From Leptothrix discophora (GTDB lineage: Bacteria; Pseudomonadota; Gammaproteobacteria; Burkholderiales; Burkholderiaceae_C): a stretch of 64,000 bases of DNA. Positions within the stretch are counted from its first letter, which is position 1. Each line of letters opens with the position of its first letter. A program made the position numbers and the translations under genes. The DNA lies in the NCBI RefSeq assembly GCF_030705305.1, contig NZ_JAUZEE010000002.1, positions 152,374 through 216,373 on the forward strand, in the 5' to 3' direction. Of this stretch, positions 28,296 through 40,224 are shown in pieces. The notes under the pieces were generated by a model. The model was not told the DNA's origin. It did no database searches and worked only from the letters and a program-made list of their open reading frames with translations.

Positions 28296-29369
28296 ATGAA
28301 TCCCTGGATCCGACGCATCTCCCTCATCGGCGGCATCGCGGTGGTGGCCAGCATCGCCACGACGGTGGTGCTGGCGCAGCGCACGCCGCCGGCTTCTGCG
28401 TCACCGGCATCCGTGTCACCCGCTTCCGCGTCACCGGCATCCGCACGGGCCGTCGTCAAGCTCGACGACGACGGCGGCCAGGTCTGGGGCGCCAGCTACT
28501 TTCCCAACACCGTGCTGACCGACCAGTTCGGCCGCAAGCACCGCTTCTTCGAGGACCTGGTCAAGAACAAGGTCGTCGCGATCAACACCTTCTTCACCAG
28601 CTGCTCGGCCTCCTGCGGCCTGGAGACCGCGCGCATGCGCGAGGTCCAGTTGCTGCTGGGCGACCGGGTCGGCAAGGACGTCTTCTTTTACTCGATCACG
28701 ATCGACCCGCTGACCGACACGCCCGAGGAAATGAAGAAGTACGCCGACCGCTACCAGGCCGGGCCGGGTTGGCTGTTCCTGACGGGCAACGTCAAGGAGA
28801 TCGAGCAGATCCGCCGCAAGATCGGCCTGTTCGACGACGAGGACCTGAAGAACCCGAACCCGAACGACCACCGGCTGCACTCGGTCATCGGCAACCAGAA
28901 GACCGGCCGCTGGATGCGCGCCTCGCCGTTCGAGAACCCGACGATCACCGCGACGCAGATCGGCTCCTGGCTGCACAACTACAAGGCCGCGCCGTCGGCC
29001 GAGACCCGGTTCGAGCTGGCCCCGCAGATCCTGCGCAACCCGTCGGCCGGCGAGAAGCTGTTCCGCACCCGTTGTGCCTCCTGCCACTCGGTCAACGCGG
29101 CCGACCAGTCGATGGCCGCACAGCAGAAGATCGGCCCCAACCTCGACGGCATCGGCAAGCGCCGCCCGCGCGACTGGCTGGAGAAGTGGGTCAAGGCCCC
29201 GGACCGCATGATTGCCGACAAGGATCCGATCGCGCTGGCCGTCTACAACCAGTACAACAAGATCACCATGCCCAACATGCGGCTGGAGATGAAGGAAGTG
29301 CGGGAGGTGCTCGACTTCATCGACGAGGAGAGCGCCCTTCCTCAGAACGACCGCCGGATCAAGCAATGA
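28296..29369 (+). CDS. SCO1/SenC copper chaperone fused to cytochrome c
   Basis: The product has 357 residues. An uncleaved or cleavable hydrophobic N-terminus (6-27) is followed by an Ala/Ser/Pro linker (31-51) made of near-repeats. The SCO thioredoxin-like domain spans about 65-230 and has the copper-binding Cys103-xxx-Cys107 (CSASC) and His192/His195 in NDHRLHS. The C-terminal class I cytochrome c domain carries the heme site CASCH (260-264) and a candidate axial Met325 or Met328 in ITMPNMRL. SCO proteins deliver Cu to copper enzymes. Its position 196 bp after a multicopper oxidase suggests copper loading of, or electron acceptance from, that oxidase. It may instead serve cytochrome oxidase. 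Confidence 0.9.
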   Translation: MNPWIRRISLIGGIAVVASIATTVVLAQRTPPASASPASVSPASASPASARAVVKLDDDGGQVWGASYFPNTVLTDQFGRKHRFFEDLVKNKVVAINTFFTSCSASCGLETARMREVQLLLGDRVGKDVFFYSITIDPLTDTPEEMKKYADRYQAGPGWLFLTGNVKEIEQIRRKIGLFDDEDLKNPNPNDHRLHSVIGNQKTGRWMRASPFENPTITATQIGSWLHNYKAAPSAETRFELAPQILRNPSAGEKLFRTRCASCHSVNAADQSMAAQQKIGPNLDGIGKRRPRDWLEKWVKAPDRMIADKDPIALAVYNQYNKITMPNMRLEMKEVREVLDFIDEESALPQNDRRIKQ

Positions 29370-29375
29370 TCCGAG

Positions 29376-29405
29376 CCCGGACCTCGCGGAGACGCGAGGT
29401 CCGGG
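29376..29405. terminator. Bidirectional terminator hairpin
   Basis: A perfect 13-bp GC-rich stem (29376-29388 and 29393-29405) with loop GAGA lies between the convergent SCO-cytochrome and mutL genes. No clear T-run on either side. Confidence 0.6.
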
Positions 29406-29409
29406 TGTC

Positions 29410-31407
29410 TCAGCGGCCCCTGAGGAAGAGCGCGTCCAGCTCCTTCATCGTCACCTGACGCCAGGTCGGGCGGCCGTGGTTGCAGAGGTCGGCGCGGTCG
29501 GTGGTTTCCATGTCGCGCAGCAGCGCGTTCATCTCGTCGAGCGTGAGCCTGCGGTTGGCGCGCACGGCGCCGTGGCAGGCCATGGTGGCGAGGATCTCGT
29601 CGTGGGCGCGCTGGACCAGGGTGCTGGCTTCGCCGGTGTCGGACTGGCCCAGCTCGGCCAGCACCGAACGGGCCAGCGCGACCGGATCGGCATCGCGCAG
29701 CGCGGCCGGGCGCGAGCGCAGGGCCAGCACGCCCGGCGACAGCGGGCTCAGGTCCAGGCCGAGCTGGGCCAGCGTCGCGGCATGGACCTCGGCGGTGGCG
29801 ACCTCGGTGGGCGTGGCCGCGAAGGTCGCCGGGATCAGCAGCGGCTGGGCCTGGATGCCCGCTGGCGCGTCGCGTTCACCCGGTTCGACGGCACCGCGCC
29901 GCTCGGCGAAGTCGCGCTTGAGGCGCTCGTAGACGATGCGCTCGTGGGCCGCATGCATGTCGACGATGACCAGTCCGCGGCGGTTCTCGGCCAGGATGTA
30001 GGCCCCGCCCAGCTGCGCCAGCGCACGACCCAGCGGCCAGGCCTCGTCGGGATCGACCGGGGCCGATGCGATCCCGGTCGGCAGGCCGCCGGGTGCGTAG
30101 CCGGCAGCTGGCTCAGCGACTGAGCCACCGGGCGAAGGGCCCGTTCCGGTCGGGCCTGTCGGCGATCGACCTTCCGCAACCGGGTGGCCCCAGGCCCGCG
30201 GCGGCACCGGCTGGCCGTAGAGCGCACCGGCCTCCTGCAAGGCCAGCGCGCCCTGCACGCGCGGCATCGCCGTGGGCTGCCATGCCGGGTAGGACCGCGC
30301 GGCGGCCGGCATGCCCGCCGCTGGCACGCCCAGGCTGGCCGCGACGCCGGCATCGGCCGGCTGCGCAGACCCTTCGTCCGCGCTGCGCGAGACCGCGATC
30401 GCGGCCTCGACCGCGCGGCGCAGGGCCTGGTGGACCTCGCGCGAGTCGCGGAAGCGCACCTCGGCCTTGGTCGGGTGGACGTTGACGTCGACCCGCTCGG
30501 GCGGCATCTCCAGGAACAGCACGTAGCTGGGCTGGCGCTGGCCGTGCAGCACGTCCTCGTAGGCCGAGCGCACGCCGTGCGCGACCAGGCGATCGCGCAC
30601 GTGGCGACCGTTGACGTAGGCGTACTGCAGGTCGGCGCGGGCCCGGGCGGCCTCGGGCAGGCCGACGCGGCCGACCAGACGCAGCGGCCCGGCCTGCGAC
30701 CCGACCGGCCGGCTCGCGGCGATGAAGTCCGCACCGAGCACGTCGGCGATGCGCTGTTCGGACGTGGCCGCGCGCCACTGCTCGACCAGCCGGCCCTCGT
30801 GCCAGACCGCGAAGCCGACCTCGGGCCGCACCAGCGCATGGCGGCGCACGGCGTCCAGGCAATGCGCCAGCTCGGTGGCGTCGGTCTTGAGGAACTTGCG
30901 CCGTGCCGGGGTGGCGTAGAACAGCTCGCGGACCTCGACGGTGGTGCCGACCGCGCGCGCCGCCGGGCTCAGCTCGCCGGTCCGGGCGTCGATGCGCATG
31001 GCATGCGGCTGGCCGGCATGGCGGCTGGTGATGCTCAGTTCGGCGACCGAGGCGACCGCCGCCAGCGCCTCGCCGCGAAAGCCCATCGTGCCGACCTGTT
31101 CGAGGTCGAGCAGGCTGTGGATCTTGCTGGTGGCATGGCGGCGCAGCGCCAGCGGCAGCTCGTCGGCGGGGATGCCGGCGCCGTCGTCCTCGACGCTGAT
31201 GCCGCGCACGCCGCCGGCGGCCAGGCGCAGCGTGATCTGGCACGCGCCGGCGTCCAGCGCGTTGTCCAGCAGCTCGCGCACGACCGAGCCGGGACGCTCG
31301 ATCACCTCGCCGGCGGCGATCTGGCTGATCAGCTCGTCGGGCAGCTCGCGGATCGGTCGGCGGGCAGGGAGGGCGGCGCGGGCGGCCGGTCCGTCGGGCA
31401 GGTTCAT
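29410..31407 (-). CDS. mutL: DNA mismatch repair protein MutL
   Basis: The product has 665 residues. The GHKL ATPase domain is at the N-terminus, with ELISQIAAGEVIERPGSVVRELLDN, VEDDGAGI and GFRGEALAAVASV. A Pro/Gly-rich linker precedes the C-terminal dimerisation domain. The endonuclease motif appears as DMHAAHERIVYE (consensus DQHAxxExxxxE, with Met for Gln), and the accessory motifs ACHGAVRAN and CNHGRPT are present, so a nicking MutL is likely. It couples MutS mismatch recognition to strand incision. It ends against the convergent SCO-cytochrome gene; the next upstream gene starts a separate unit. Confidence 0.95.
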   Translation of the reverse strand: MNLPDGPAARAALPARRPIRELPDELISQIAAGEVIERPGSVVRELLDNALDAGACQITLRLAAGGVRGISVEDDGAGIPADELPLALRRHATSKIHSLLDLEQVGTMGFRGEALAAVASVAELSITSRHAGQPHAMRIDARTGELSPAARAVGTTVEVRELFYATPARRKFLKTDATELAHCLDAVRRHALVRPEVGFAVWHEGRLVEQWRAATSEQRIADVLGADFIAASRPVGSQAGPLRLVGRVGLPEAARARADLQYAYVNGRHVRDRLVAHGVRSAYEDVLHGQRQPSYVLFLEMPPERVDVNVHPTKAEVRFRDSREVHQALRRAVEAAIAVSRSADEGSAQPADAGVAASLGVPAAGMPAAARSYPAWQPTAMPRVQGALALQEAGALYGQPVPPRAWGHPVAEGRSPTGPTGTGPSPGGSVAEPAAGYAPGGLPTGIASAPVDPDEAWPLGRALAQLGGAYILAENRRGLVIVDMHAAHERIVYERLKRDFAERRGAVEPGERDAPAGIQAQPLLIPATFAATPTEVATAEVHAATLAQLGLDLSPLSPGVLALRSRPAALRDADPVALARSVLAELGQSDTGEASTLVQRAHDEILATMACHGAVRANRRLTLDEMNALLRDMETTDRADLCNHGRPTWRQVTMKELDALFLRGR

Positions 31408-31452
31408 CGACCGGATTCTAGGGAGCGGCCTCCGCCGGCCTGCCGCTTGGGG

Positions 31453-32577
31453 TCAGCGCAGGTAGCGTCCGCCCGGCCCGATCTGGACCAGCTCGACCAG
31501 GCGCGATCCGGCCGGTTCGCCGCGCTGGAAGTCGATGTCCATGCCGGCCAGCGAGAACTTCAGCCCGGCCAGCTGATCGCGCAGCGCGCGGCGCTGGACG
31601 CGCGGGCCGACCCGCCGCATCGCCTCGATCAGCACCTGGGCGGTCAGGTAGCCCTCCAGGCTGGCGTAGCCGACGCGCACCTGGGCCGGCTCGCAGGCGC
31701 GGCGGTAGTCGCTCAGCGCGGGCTGGGCGTCGCTCCAGGGGTAGGGCACCACCTGGGTCACGACCAGTCCTGCGGCGCGCTGGAGGCCGCCCTCGATCAG
31801 GGCCTCGCCGCCGCCCATCGACATCGCGTACAGGGCCGGGTGACGGCGCAGCGCGCGGACCTGGTCGATCAGGCCGAGCACCTGGTGCGCCGGCAGGGCC
31901 AGCAGCAGCGCCTGCGGGTCCAGCGCGATCAGCTTGCGGGCGGCTTCCTGCAGCGTCGCGGGGTCGTCGGTGACGCTGGCCTGCGCCAGCGGCCGCATGC
32001 CACGGTCGACCAGCGTGGCGGACAGCACGCCGGCCGCCGCATTGCCGTCCGGGCCGCTGCGGCTGACCAGCGCGACGCGGCTCAGGCGCAGCGTGCCCAG
32101 GTGGCGCACCAGCGCATCGGCCTCGCGGGCCTGGGTGGCGCGGACATGGAACTGCCAGCCCGGCAGCTGCTCGCGCTGGCGGTCCTGCAGCGACAGCGCG
32201 CCCACGCAGGGCGCCCGGCCGTCGGCGGGAATTTGGGCCAGCGCCGCCTGGCAGGCCGCGCCGACCGGTCCGAGCCAGGCCGCGAAGGCGGGCTCCGAGC
32301 CCAGCCGCTGGGTCTTCACCGCGAGCATCTCCGGCGCCAGGCCGCTGCTGTCGATGCGGGCCCAGCGCAGCTTGCGGCCGCCGATGCCGCCGCGCGCGTT
32401 GGCGCCGTCGATCGCGAGCTTCATCCCGGCGAGCTGCTCATGGCAGGCCGAATCGAGCAGCGCGCCCTGCGGGCCGATCTGCCCGATCACCAGCTCGCCG
32501 GCGTCGGCCGCCTGCCCTGGGCGGTGGGCCAGGGCGGGCAGGACGACGGCGGACCGGAGCAGCGAGCGGCGTTGCAT
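31453..32577 (-). CDS. ABC-type substrate-binding protein (LivK-like, Periplas_BP_6)
   Basis: The product has 374 residues with a short signal peptide (MQRRSLLRSAVVLPALAHRPGQA). The body has the branched-chain amino acid receptor fold, seen in VIGQIGPQGALLDSACHEQLAGMKLAIDGANARGGIGGRKLRW near the start and KFSLAGMDIDFQRGEPAGSRLVELVQIG at the end. It binds a small solute in the periplasm, possibly an amino acid or amide. No permease or ATPase genes are beside it, so it may be an orphan receptor. It lies 45 bp before mutL on the same strand. Confidence 0.8.
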   Translation of the reverse strand: MQRRSLLRSAVVLPALAHRPGQAADAGELVIGQIGPQGALLDSACHEQLAGMKLAIDGANARGGIGGRKLRWARIDSSGLAPEMLAVKTQRLGSEPAFAAWLGPVGAACQAALAQIPADGRAPCVGALSLQDRQREQLPGWQFHVRATQAREADALVRHLGTLRLSRVALVSRSGPDGNAAAGVLSATLVDRGMRPLAQASVTDDPATLQEAARKLIALDPQALLLALPAHQVLGLIDQVRALRRHPALYAMSMGGGEALIEGGLQRAAGLVVTQVVPYPWSDAQPALSDYRRACEPAQVRVGYASLEGYLTAQVLIEAMRRVGPRVQRRALRDQLAGLKFSLAGMDIDFQRGEPAGSRLVELVQIGPGGRYLR

Positions 32578-32702
32578 GAGCGAAGGCGGGAGGACGGACC
32601 GCCAGTGTGCGTGCCCGATGTGGAAGGCCGATGGCCCGAATCGGCAAATTGTCGCAATCTGTGACGGGATGTACGGAAATGTCGCCCCGGATAATCCCGG
32701 CC

Positions 32703-33353
32703 ATGGAAATCCTCGCCGTCCTCTTCGACTTCGTGCTGCACGTGGACCAGCACCTGGCCCAGTTCGTGGGTGACCACGGCGCGTGGATCTACGCCTTGCT
32801 GTTCTTGATCATCTTTGTCGAGACCGGCGTGGTCGTGATGCCTTTCCTGCCGGGCGACTCGCTGCTGTTCGTGGTCGGCGCGCTGTGCGGCGTCGGTCTG
32901 ATGAGCCTGCCGCTGGCCATGGCGCTGCTGCTGCTGGCGGCGGTGCTGGGCGACCAGCTGAACTACACGATCGGCCGCTCGATCGGGCCGCGCGTGTTCC
33001 AGTGGGAGAAGTCGCGGTTCTTCAACCGCGATGCCTTCCTGCAGGCCCACGCCTTCTACGAGCGTTACGGCGGCATCACCATCGTGATCGCCCGCTTCAT
33101 GCCCTTCGTGCGCACCTTCGCGCCCTTCGTGGCCGGGGTGGCCGACATGACGCGCAGCAAGTTCGTCGCCTACAACGTCGCCGGCGCGGCGCTCTGGGTG
33201 GTCGGCCTGACCGGTGCGGGCTACCTGTTCGGCAACGTGCCCTGGGTGCAGACCCACCTGAGCAAGATCATCTGGGGCTTCATCCTGATCCCCGGCCTGA
33301 TCGCGCTGTTCGGCGCCTGGAAGGCCCGCCGCCAGGCGACCGCCCAGGCCTGA
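32703..33353 (+). CDS. DedA-family membrane protein
   Basis: Starting at the ATG at 32703 (MEILAVLFDFVLHVDQHLAQFV), the product has 216 residues and about five hydrophobic segments. DedA motifs are visible: FVETGVVVMPFLPGDSLLFVVGAL near 42, LLAAVLGDQLNYTIGRSIG, and RFMPFVRTFAPFVAGVADM in the middle. These are the E/D and R residues linked to proton-driven lipid carrier recycling in the family. The earlier in-frame ATG codons lack family similarity. It may help recycle undecaprenyl phosphate, which would serve the polysaccharide pathway, but this is general knowledge of the family. Confidence 0.9.
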   Translation: MEILAVLFDFVLHVDQHLAQFVGDHGAWIYALLFLIIFVETGVVVMPFLPGDSLLFVVGALCGVGLMSLPLAMALLLLAAVLGDQLNYTIGRSIGPRVFQWEKSRFFNRDAFLQAHAFYERYGGITIVIARFMPFVRTFAPFVAGVADMTRSKFVAYNVAGAALWVVGLTGAGYLFGNVPWVQTHLSKIIWGFILIPGLIALFGAWKARRQATAQA

Positions 33354-33383
33354 GCGGCGGCGCCGCGCCGCACGGCCCTGGAA

Positions 33384-33401
33384 CCGACGCGGGAGCGTCG
33401 G
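33384..33401. terminator. Hairpin after the DedA gene
   Basis: CCGACGC and GCGTCGG pair in a 7-bp stem with loop GGGA, 30 bp after the DedA stop codon. No T-run; weak support as a terminator. Confidence 0.4.
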
Positions 33402-33959
33402 CGGGGCGGGCTCCCCTGCTTGCGTTCAGACAGTTTTCATCAGCGCAGTTTCTTAATGCTGACTGAATCGTGGTGGATGTCTTGCAACGAAAAACGTCTG
33501 GTGTAGCCGTTCTTCTGTGATTTCCACACGTCCGGGGGTCGACTTTGCCGGTTCTGAAGAATTCTTCAGTTCCGGCATTCTGGGTTTATTTCCCACGAGT
33601 TGGACAGAAGTGGGACAAATGCGCGGTCAAGTTCCGCACGTGACCCGTTTGGTGTGACTTTCTTGGCGTCGGGAGACGCCTGGCTCCCCTCTGTTGCTGG
33701 GTTATTTGGCCCATGCAACGGCGCCCGGCTGGGCGCTTTTGGGCGATTGCTGAGGGGCGGCCGCACTTGTATGGTTCGGTCCACGGACCTTAAGACTTCT
33801 TTCATCGACGCCTCTTTCTGTTGCATCCAGATGCGGCATGCCGCGCGTACGAAGAAGCAACGCTGAAGTGAATTCCGACCCACTCCCAGGGTTGAAGTCG
33901 TTTCAGTTCAGAACGAGACGGTCGAAGACGACCTGAGCCATCCATCGGAGGGAACTGCC
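33402..33959 (+). promoter_or_regulatory. Leader region of multicopper oxidase 2
   Basis: A non-coding region that aligns with the region upstream of oxidase 1. TGCAACGAA is at 33483, CGCACTTGTAT at 33762, CTTAAG at 33789 and TTGCA at 33821. Distances between these words differ by at most 1 bp from copy 1, and CGCACTTGTAT lies exactly 198 bp before the ATG in both. Two hairpins are present: GGCGTC/GACGCC at 33665-33680, and GCGCCC/GGGCGC at 33721-33736 followed by TTTT. The ribosome binding site is AGGGA before ATG 33960. The promoter probably lies near CGCACTTGTAT, but I cannot place -35/-10 with confidence. Confidence 0.7.
33721..33740 (+). terminator. Terminator-like hairpin inside the oxidase 2 leader
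   Basis: A 6-bp stem GCGCCC/GGGCGC with loop GGCT followed directly by TTTT on the plus strand, 22 bp before the conserved CGCACTTGTAT word. It may insulate the promoter from read-through of the DedA gene or act as an attenuator if transcription starts further upstream. Confidence 0.45.
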
Positions 33960-36845
<2,886 letters not shown>

Positions 36846-36910
36846 GCTGAGGCGGATGGGGCACCGCGCCGCTGCGGCGGCCGGTGCCGGTTCCAGCAGC
36901 CTGAGATGCG

Positions 36911-36948
36911 AGCGGGGCGATGCACAGGCATCGCCCCGCTTGTCTTTT
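36911..36948 (+). terminator. Rho-independent terminator after oxidase 2
   Basis: A perfect 12-bp GC-rich stem (36911-36922 and 36929-36940) with a 6-base loop, followed by TGTCTTTT. It lies between the oxidase and the convergent amidase gene. Confidence 0.8.
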
Positions 36949-36977
36949 GGGCGCGGCAAGCGGCCCTTGGCCGAGGC

Positions 36978-38453
36978 TCAGAGCATCCGGTTGCGGGCCA
37001 TGCGCGGGTTGCGCGCGAAGTAGCGCGTCACGCCGGTCAGCAGCGCCTGCACCAGCCGGGACTGGTAGGCCGGGTCGCGCAACCGGGCCTCTTCCTCCGG
37101 GTTGGAGATGAAGGCGGTCTCGACCAGGATGGACGGGATGTCCGGCGCCTTCAGCACCGCGAAGCCCGCTTGCTCGACCTCGTCCTTGTGCAGCCGCCCG
37201 ATGCGGCCGATGTGGCCCAGCACCTCGCGGCCGATCTTCAGGCTGTCGCGGATCTGCGCGGTCGTGCTCATGTCCAGCAGCGTGTTGATGACGTGCCGGT
37301 CGTTGGCCTTGATGTTGATGCCGCCGATCGCGTCCGAGCGGTTCTCCTGCTGCGCCATCCAGCGCGCGGCCGCGCTGCTGGCGCCACGCTCGGACAGCGC
37401 GAAGACCGAGGCGCCGCGCGCGGTCGGCCGGATGAAGGCGTCGGCATGCACCGAGATGAACAGGTCGGCCTGGACCCGCTGGGCCTTGCGCACGCGCTCG
37501 TTGAGCGGCACGAAGTAGTCGTCGTCGCGCGTGAGCATGGCGCGCATGCCGGGTCGGCGGTTGATCTCGTCGTGCAGCTGGCGGGCGATGCGCAGCACCA
37601 CGTCCTTCTCGCGCAGCCCGCTCGGCCCGATCGCGCCCGGGTCCTCGCCGCCGTGGCCGGGATCGATCGCGACGATCACCAGCCGGTTGATGCCGGCCCG
37701 GCCGGGCTGGACCGGCGGCAGGCTGGCGGGCGGTGGCACGGTGGCCGTCGGCGGTGCCGAGGCGACCGGCGGTGACGCCGGAGGGCGTGCGGCGACCGGT
37801 GGCGAGGAGGGCACGGATGGCGTCGGCAGCGATGGCGTCACCACCGATGGCAAGGGCGGCGCGGCCGGGCGGGTCTCGATCTGGCCGATCAGCTCGCCCA
37901 GCGCGTCGTCGACCGACGAGGCGGCATCGGCCGAGGCCTCCGCCGCCGTCGGGTCCGAGGCCGCGCCGCTGGCCGACAGCGCCTGCTCGCGCGCCTGCAC
38001 CACCTGCAGCAGCGGATCGGGCCGCTGCGCCGGGTAGAGGTCGAACACCAGCCGGTGCCGGTAGGGCGGGATGGGCTGCAGCGAGAACACCTGCGGCCGG
38101 CTCGCACGCTTGAGGTCGAAGACCATGCGGACCTTGCGCGGCTCGCTCTGGCCGACCCGCACGCGGGCGATGTTCGGGTCGTTCTGGCCGACCTTGGTGA
38201 CCAGCTCGCGCAGCTGCGGGCTCAGCTCCAGGTCGTCGATGTCGATGGCCAGGCGCGGCGGGTCCTCGACGGCGAAGTGGCGCGTGGTCAGCGCCAAGTC
38301 CGACTCGATGGTCACGCGGGTGTAGTCGGCCGCCGGCCAGACCCGCACCGCGACCAGGTTGGCCGCGCGCGTCGGGCCGCTCCAGGCGCTGAAGCTCAGC
38401 AGCACGGTGCCGGAGCGGGCCAGCCACTGTCGACGGTCGATGGGGTACGTCAT
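36978..38453 (-). CDS. amiC: N-acetylmuramoyl-L-alanine amidase (AmiC-type)
   Basis: The ATG at 38453 (MTYPIDRRQWLARSG) overlaps the tsaE stop by 4 bp and gives 491 residues. The N-terminus carries RRQWLARSGTVLLSFSAWSG, a Tat-like signal as in AmiA/AmiC. The AMIN domain (about 35-140) targets the septum. After a Pro/Ala-rich linker the Amidase_3 zinc domain follows, with IVAIDPGHGGEDPGAIGPSG, ISVHADAF and ILVETAFISNPEEEARL, which hold the zinc and catalytic residues. It cleaves peptidoglycan side chains during cell separation. In a filamentous organism this step would affect chain formation, but that is inference. Confidence 0.93.
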   Translation of the reverse strand: MTYPIDRRQWLARSGTVLLSFSAWSGPTRAANLVAVRVWPAADYTRVTIESDLALTTRHFAVEDPPRLAIDIDDLELSPQLRELVTKVGQNDPNIARVRVGQSEPRKVRMVFDLKRASRPQVFSLQPIPPYRHRLVFDLYPAQRPDPLLQVVQAREQALSASGAASDPTAAEASADAASSVDDALGELIGQIETRPAAPPLPSVVTPSLPTPSVPSSPPVAARPPASPPVASAPPTATVPPPASLPPVQPGRAGINRLVIVAIDPGHGGEDPGAIGPSGLREKDVVLRIARQLHDEINRRPGMRAMLTRDDDYFVPLNERVRKAQRVQADLFISVHADAFIRPTARGASVFALSERGASSAAARWMAQQENRSDAIGGINIKANDRHVINTLLDMSTTAQIRDSLKIGREVLGHIGRIGRLHKDEVEQAGFAVLKAPDIPSILVETAFISNPEEEARLRDPAYQSRLVQALLTGVTRYFARNPRMARNRML

Positions 38454-38983
38454 GGCGAAAACCACGGTTGCGTCGGGGAAGGCTGCACGGCGTCGGCCAG
38501 CGCCGCGAGCAGCGCCTCGCCGAGCGGCGTGCCGGCGTCGACCTGCACGGCGCGGCTGCCGTCCAGGCGGGCCTCGATCGTCAGCGCCAGGTCGGCCGGA
38601 CCGGTCAGGCCGGCGATGCGCTCGGGCCACTCGACCAGCTTGAGTCCGGGTGCGGCGAAGAGTTCGCGGAAGCCGGCGTCCTCCCATTCCTGCGGGTCGC
38701 CGAAACGGTAGAAGTCGAAGTGCCAGGCGTCGCCGGCCGGTGGCTCGCCCGACGGGCCTGCGGGCAGCGCGTAGGGCTCGACGATGGCGTAGCTCGGGCT
38801 CTTGATGCGGCCGGTGATGCACAGCGCACGCAGCAGGTGCCGCACCCAGGTCGTCTTGCCGGCACCCAGGCCACCGTGCAGCGCGATGCAGGCCCCGCGC
38901 AGCGCGGGCAGGGCGGCCAGCCGGCGAGCCATCGCGTCGCAGGCGGCTTCATCGGACCAGGTCAGGGCGAGGTGTCGGTTCAA
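38450..38983 (-). CDS. tsaE: tRNA threonylcarbamoyladenosine biosynthesis ATPase TsaE
   Basis: The product has 177 residues and a Walker A motif LHGGLGAGKTTWVRHLL at residues 36-52. Later comes HFDFYRFGDPQEWEDAGF, which holds the family's DxYR-like and acidic motif. TsaE is the ATPase that, with TsaB and TsaD, makes t6A37 in ANN-decoding tRNAs. It precedes amiC with a 4-bp overlap, a common arrangement in Proteobacteria. It diverges from queG across 51 bp, which must hold promoters for both. Confidence 0.95.
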   Translation of the reverse strand: MNRHLALTWSDEAACDAMARRLAALPALRGACIALHGGLGAGKTTWVRHLLRALCITGRIKSPSYAIVEPYALPAGPSGEPPAGDAWHFDFYRFGDPQEWEDAGFRELFAAPGLKLVEWPERIAGLTGPADLALTIEARLDGSRAVQVDAGTPLGEALLAALADAVQPSPTQPWFSP

Positions 38984-39034
38984 GTCGGGTCAGGCGCCAG
39001 GGGGACTGGCGGGGGGCGTTCCTAGAATCGTCGG

Positions 39035-40183
39035 ATGACCATGAGCCCATCCGATCGGCAAGACACCGATGCCACCTTGCTGGCTCGCGTGTCGCAACAG
39101 CTGCGCGGGTGGGCCGGGGCTCTCGGATTCTCCCAGATCGGTGTGGCCGATGTGGACCTGGCCAGCGCCGAACCGGGCCTGATGGCCTGGTTGCAGGCCG
39201 GCTTTCACGGCCAGATGAACTACATGGCCGCGCACGGCCTGAAGCGCGCCCGTCCGGCCGAGCTGGTGCCCGGCACCGTGCGGGTGCTCAGCGTGCGGGC
39301 CGACTACCTGCCGCGCGACACGCCGCCCGACTGGCGCGAGCAGGAACGCGCGCGCCTGACCCGTCCCGGCGAGGCCGTCGTGTCGGTCTATGCACGTGGC
39401 CGGGACTATCACAAGGTCGTGCGCCAGCGCCTGCAGCAGCTGGCCGAGCGCATCGCCGCCGAGATCGGCCCGCACGGTCACCGCGTCTTCTGCGACTCGG
39501 CCCCGGTGCTGGAGGTCGAACTGGCCAGCCGTGCCGCGATCGGCTGGCGCGGCAAGCACACGCTGCTGCTCGACCGCGCGCGCGGCTCGATGTTCTTCCT
39601 CGGCGAGATCTACGTCGACCTGGCCTTGCCGGTCAGCACGGACATGCCCGGCAAGGCCGATGAACACGGGCCTGTCGACGTTCAGGGCGCCTGTGGCAGC
39701 TGCACCGCCTGCCTGTCCGCCTGCCCGACCCAGGCCATCGTCGCACCGTACCGGCTCGACGCCCGGCGCTGCATCAGCTACCTGACGATCGAGCAGGACG
39801 GCCCCATCCCGATCGCGCTGCGCACCGCGATGGGCAACCGCATCTACGGCTGCGACGACTGCCAGCTGGCCTGCCCGTGGAACCGCTACGCCAAGGTCAG
39901 CGCGCTGCCCGACTTCGACGTCCGCGAGCCCTTCCGCGCCCCGACCCTGCTGGCGCTGTGGGCCTGGGACGAGCCGACCTTCCTGCGCCAGACCGAAGGC
40001 AGCGCCATCCGCCGCATCGGCCATGCGCGCTGGCGCCGCAACCTGGCGGTGGCACTGGGCAACGCCTGGCGCGAGACCGGCGACGCGGCCATCGGTGCCG
40101 CGCTGCAGGCCGCCGTCGATGCGGCCCCGGCCGATGCCGTGCTGGCCGAGCACCTGGCCTGGGCCCTGTCGCAACGGGGGTGA
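39035..40183 (+). CDS. queG: Epoxyqueuosine reductase QueG
   Basis: The product has 382 residues. The N-terminal cobalamin-binding domain begins with the typical RGWAGALGFSQIGVADVDL. Two [4Fe-4S] motifs follow, CGSCTACLSACP near residue 220 and CDDCQLACPWN near 273, and a HEAT-like C-terminus. QueG carries out the last step of queuosine synthesis, reducing epoxyqueuosine in tRNA. The start could also be the next ATG two codons downstream. It converges with the glycerate kinase gene across 41 bp, where I see no clear terminator. Confidence 0.95.
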   Translation: MTMSPSDRQDTDATLLARVSQQLRGWAGALGFSQIGVADVDLASAEPGLMAWLQAGFHGQMNYMAAHGLKRARPAELVPGTVRVLSVRADYLPRDTPPDWREQERARLTRPGEAVVSVYARGRDYHKVVRQRLQQLAERIAAEIGPHGHRVFCDSAPVLEVELASRAAIGWRGKHTLLLDRARGSMFFLGEIYVDLALPVSTDMPGKADEHGPVDVQGACGSCTACLSACPTQAIVAPYRLDARRCISYLTIEQDGPIPIALRTAMGNRIYGCDDCQLACPWNRYAKVSALPDFDVREPFRAPTLLALWAWDEPTFLRQTEGSAIRRIGHARWRRNLAVALGNAWRETGDAAIGAALQAAVDAAPADAVLAEHLAWALSQRG

Positions 40184-40224
40184 CGGCGCGGGCGCGCGGC
40201 GTCGACCAGCATCCCGACGGTCAC

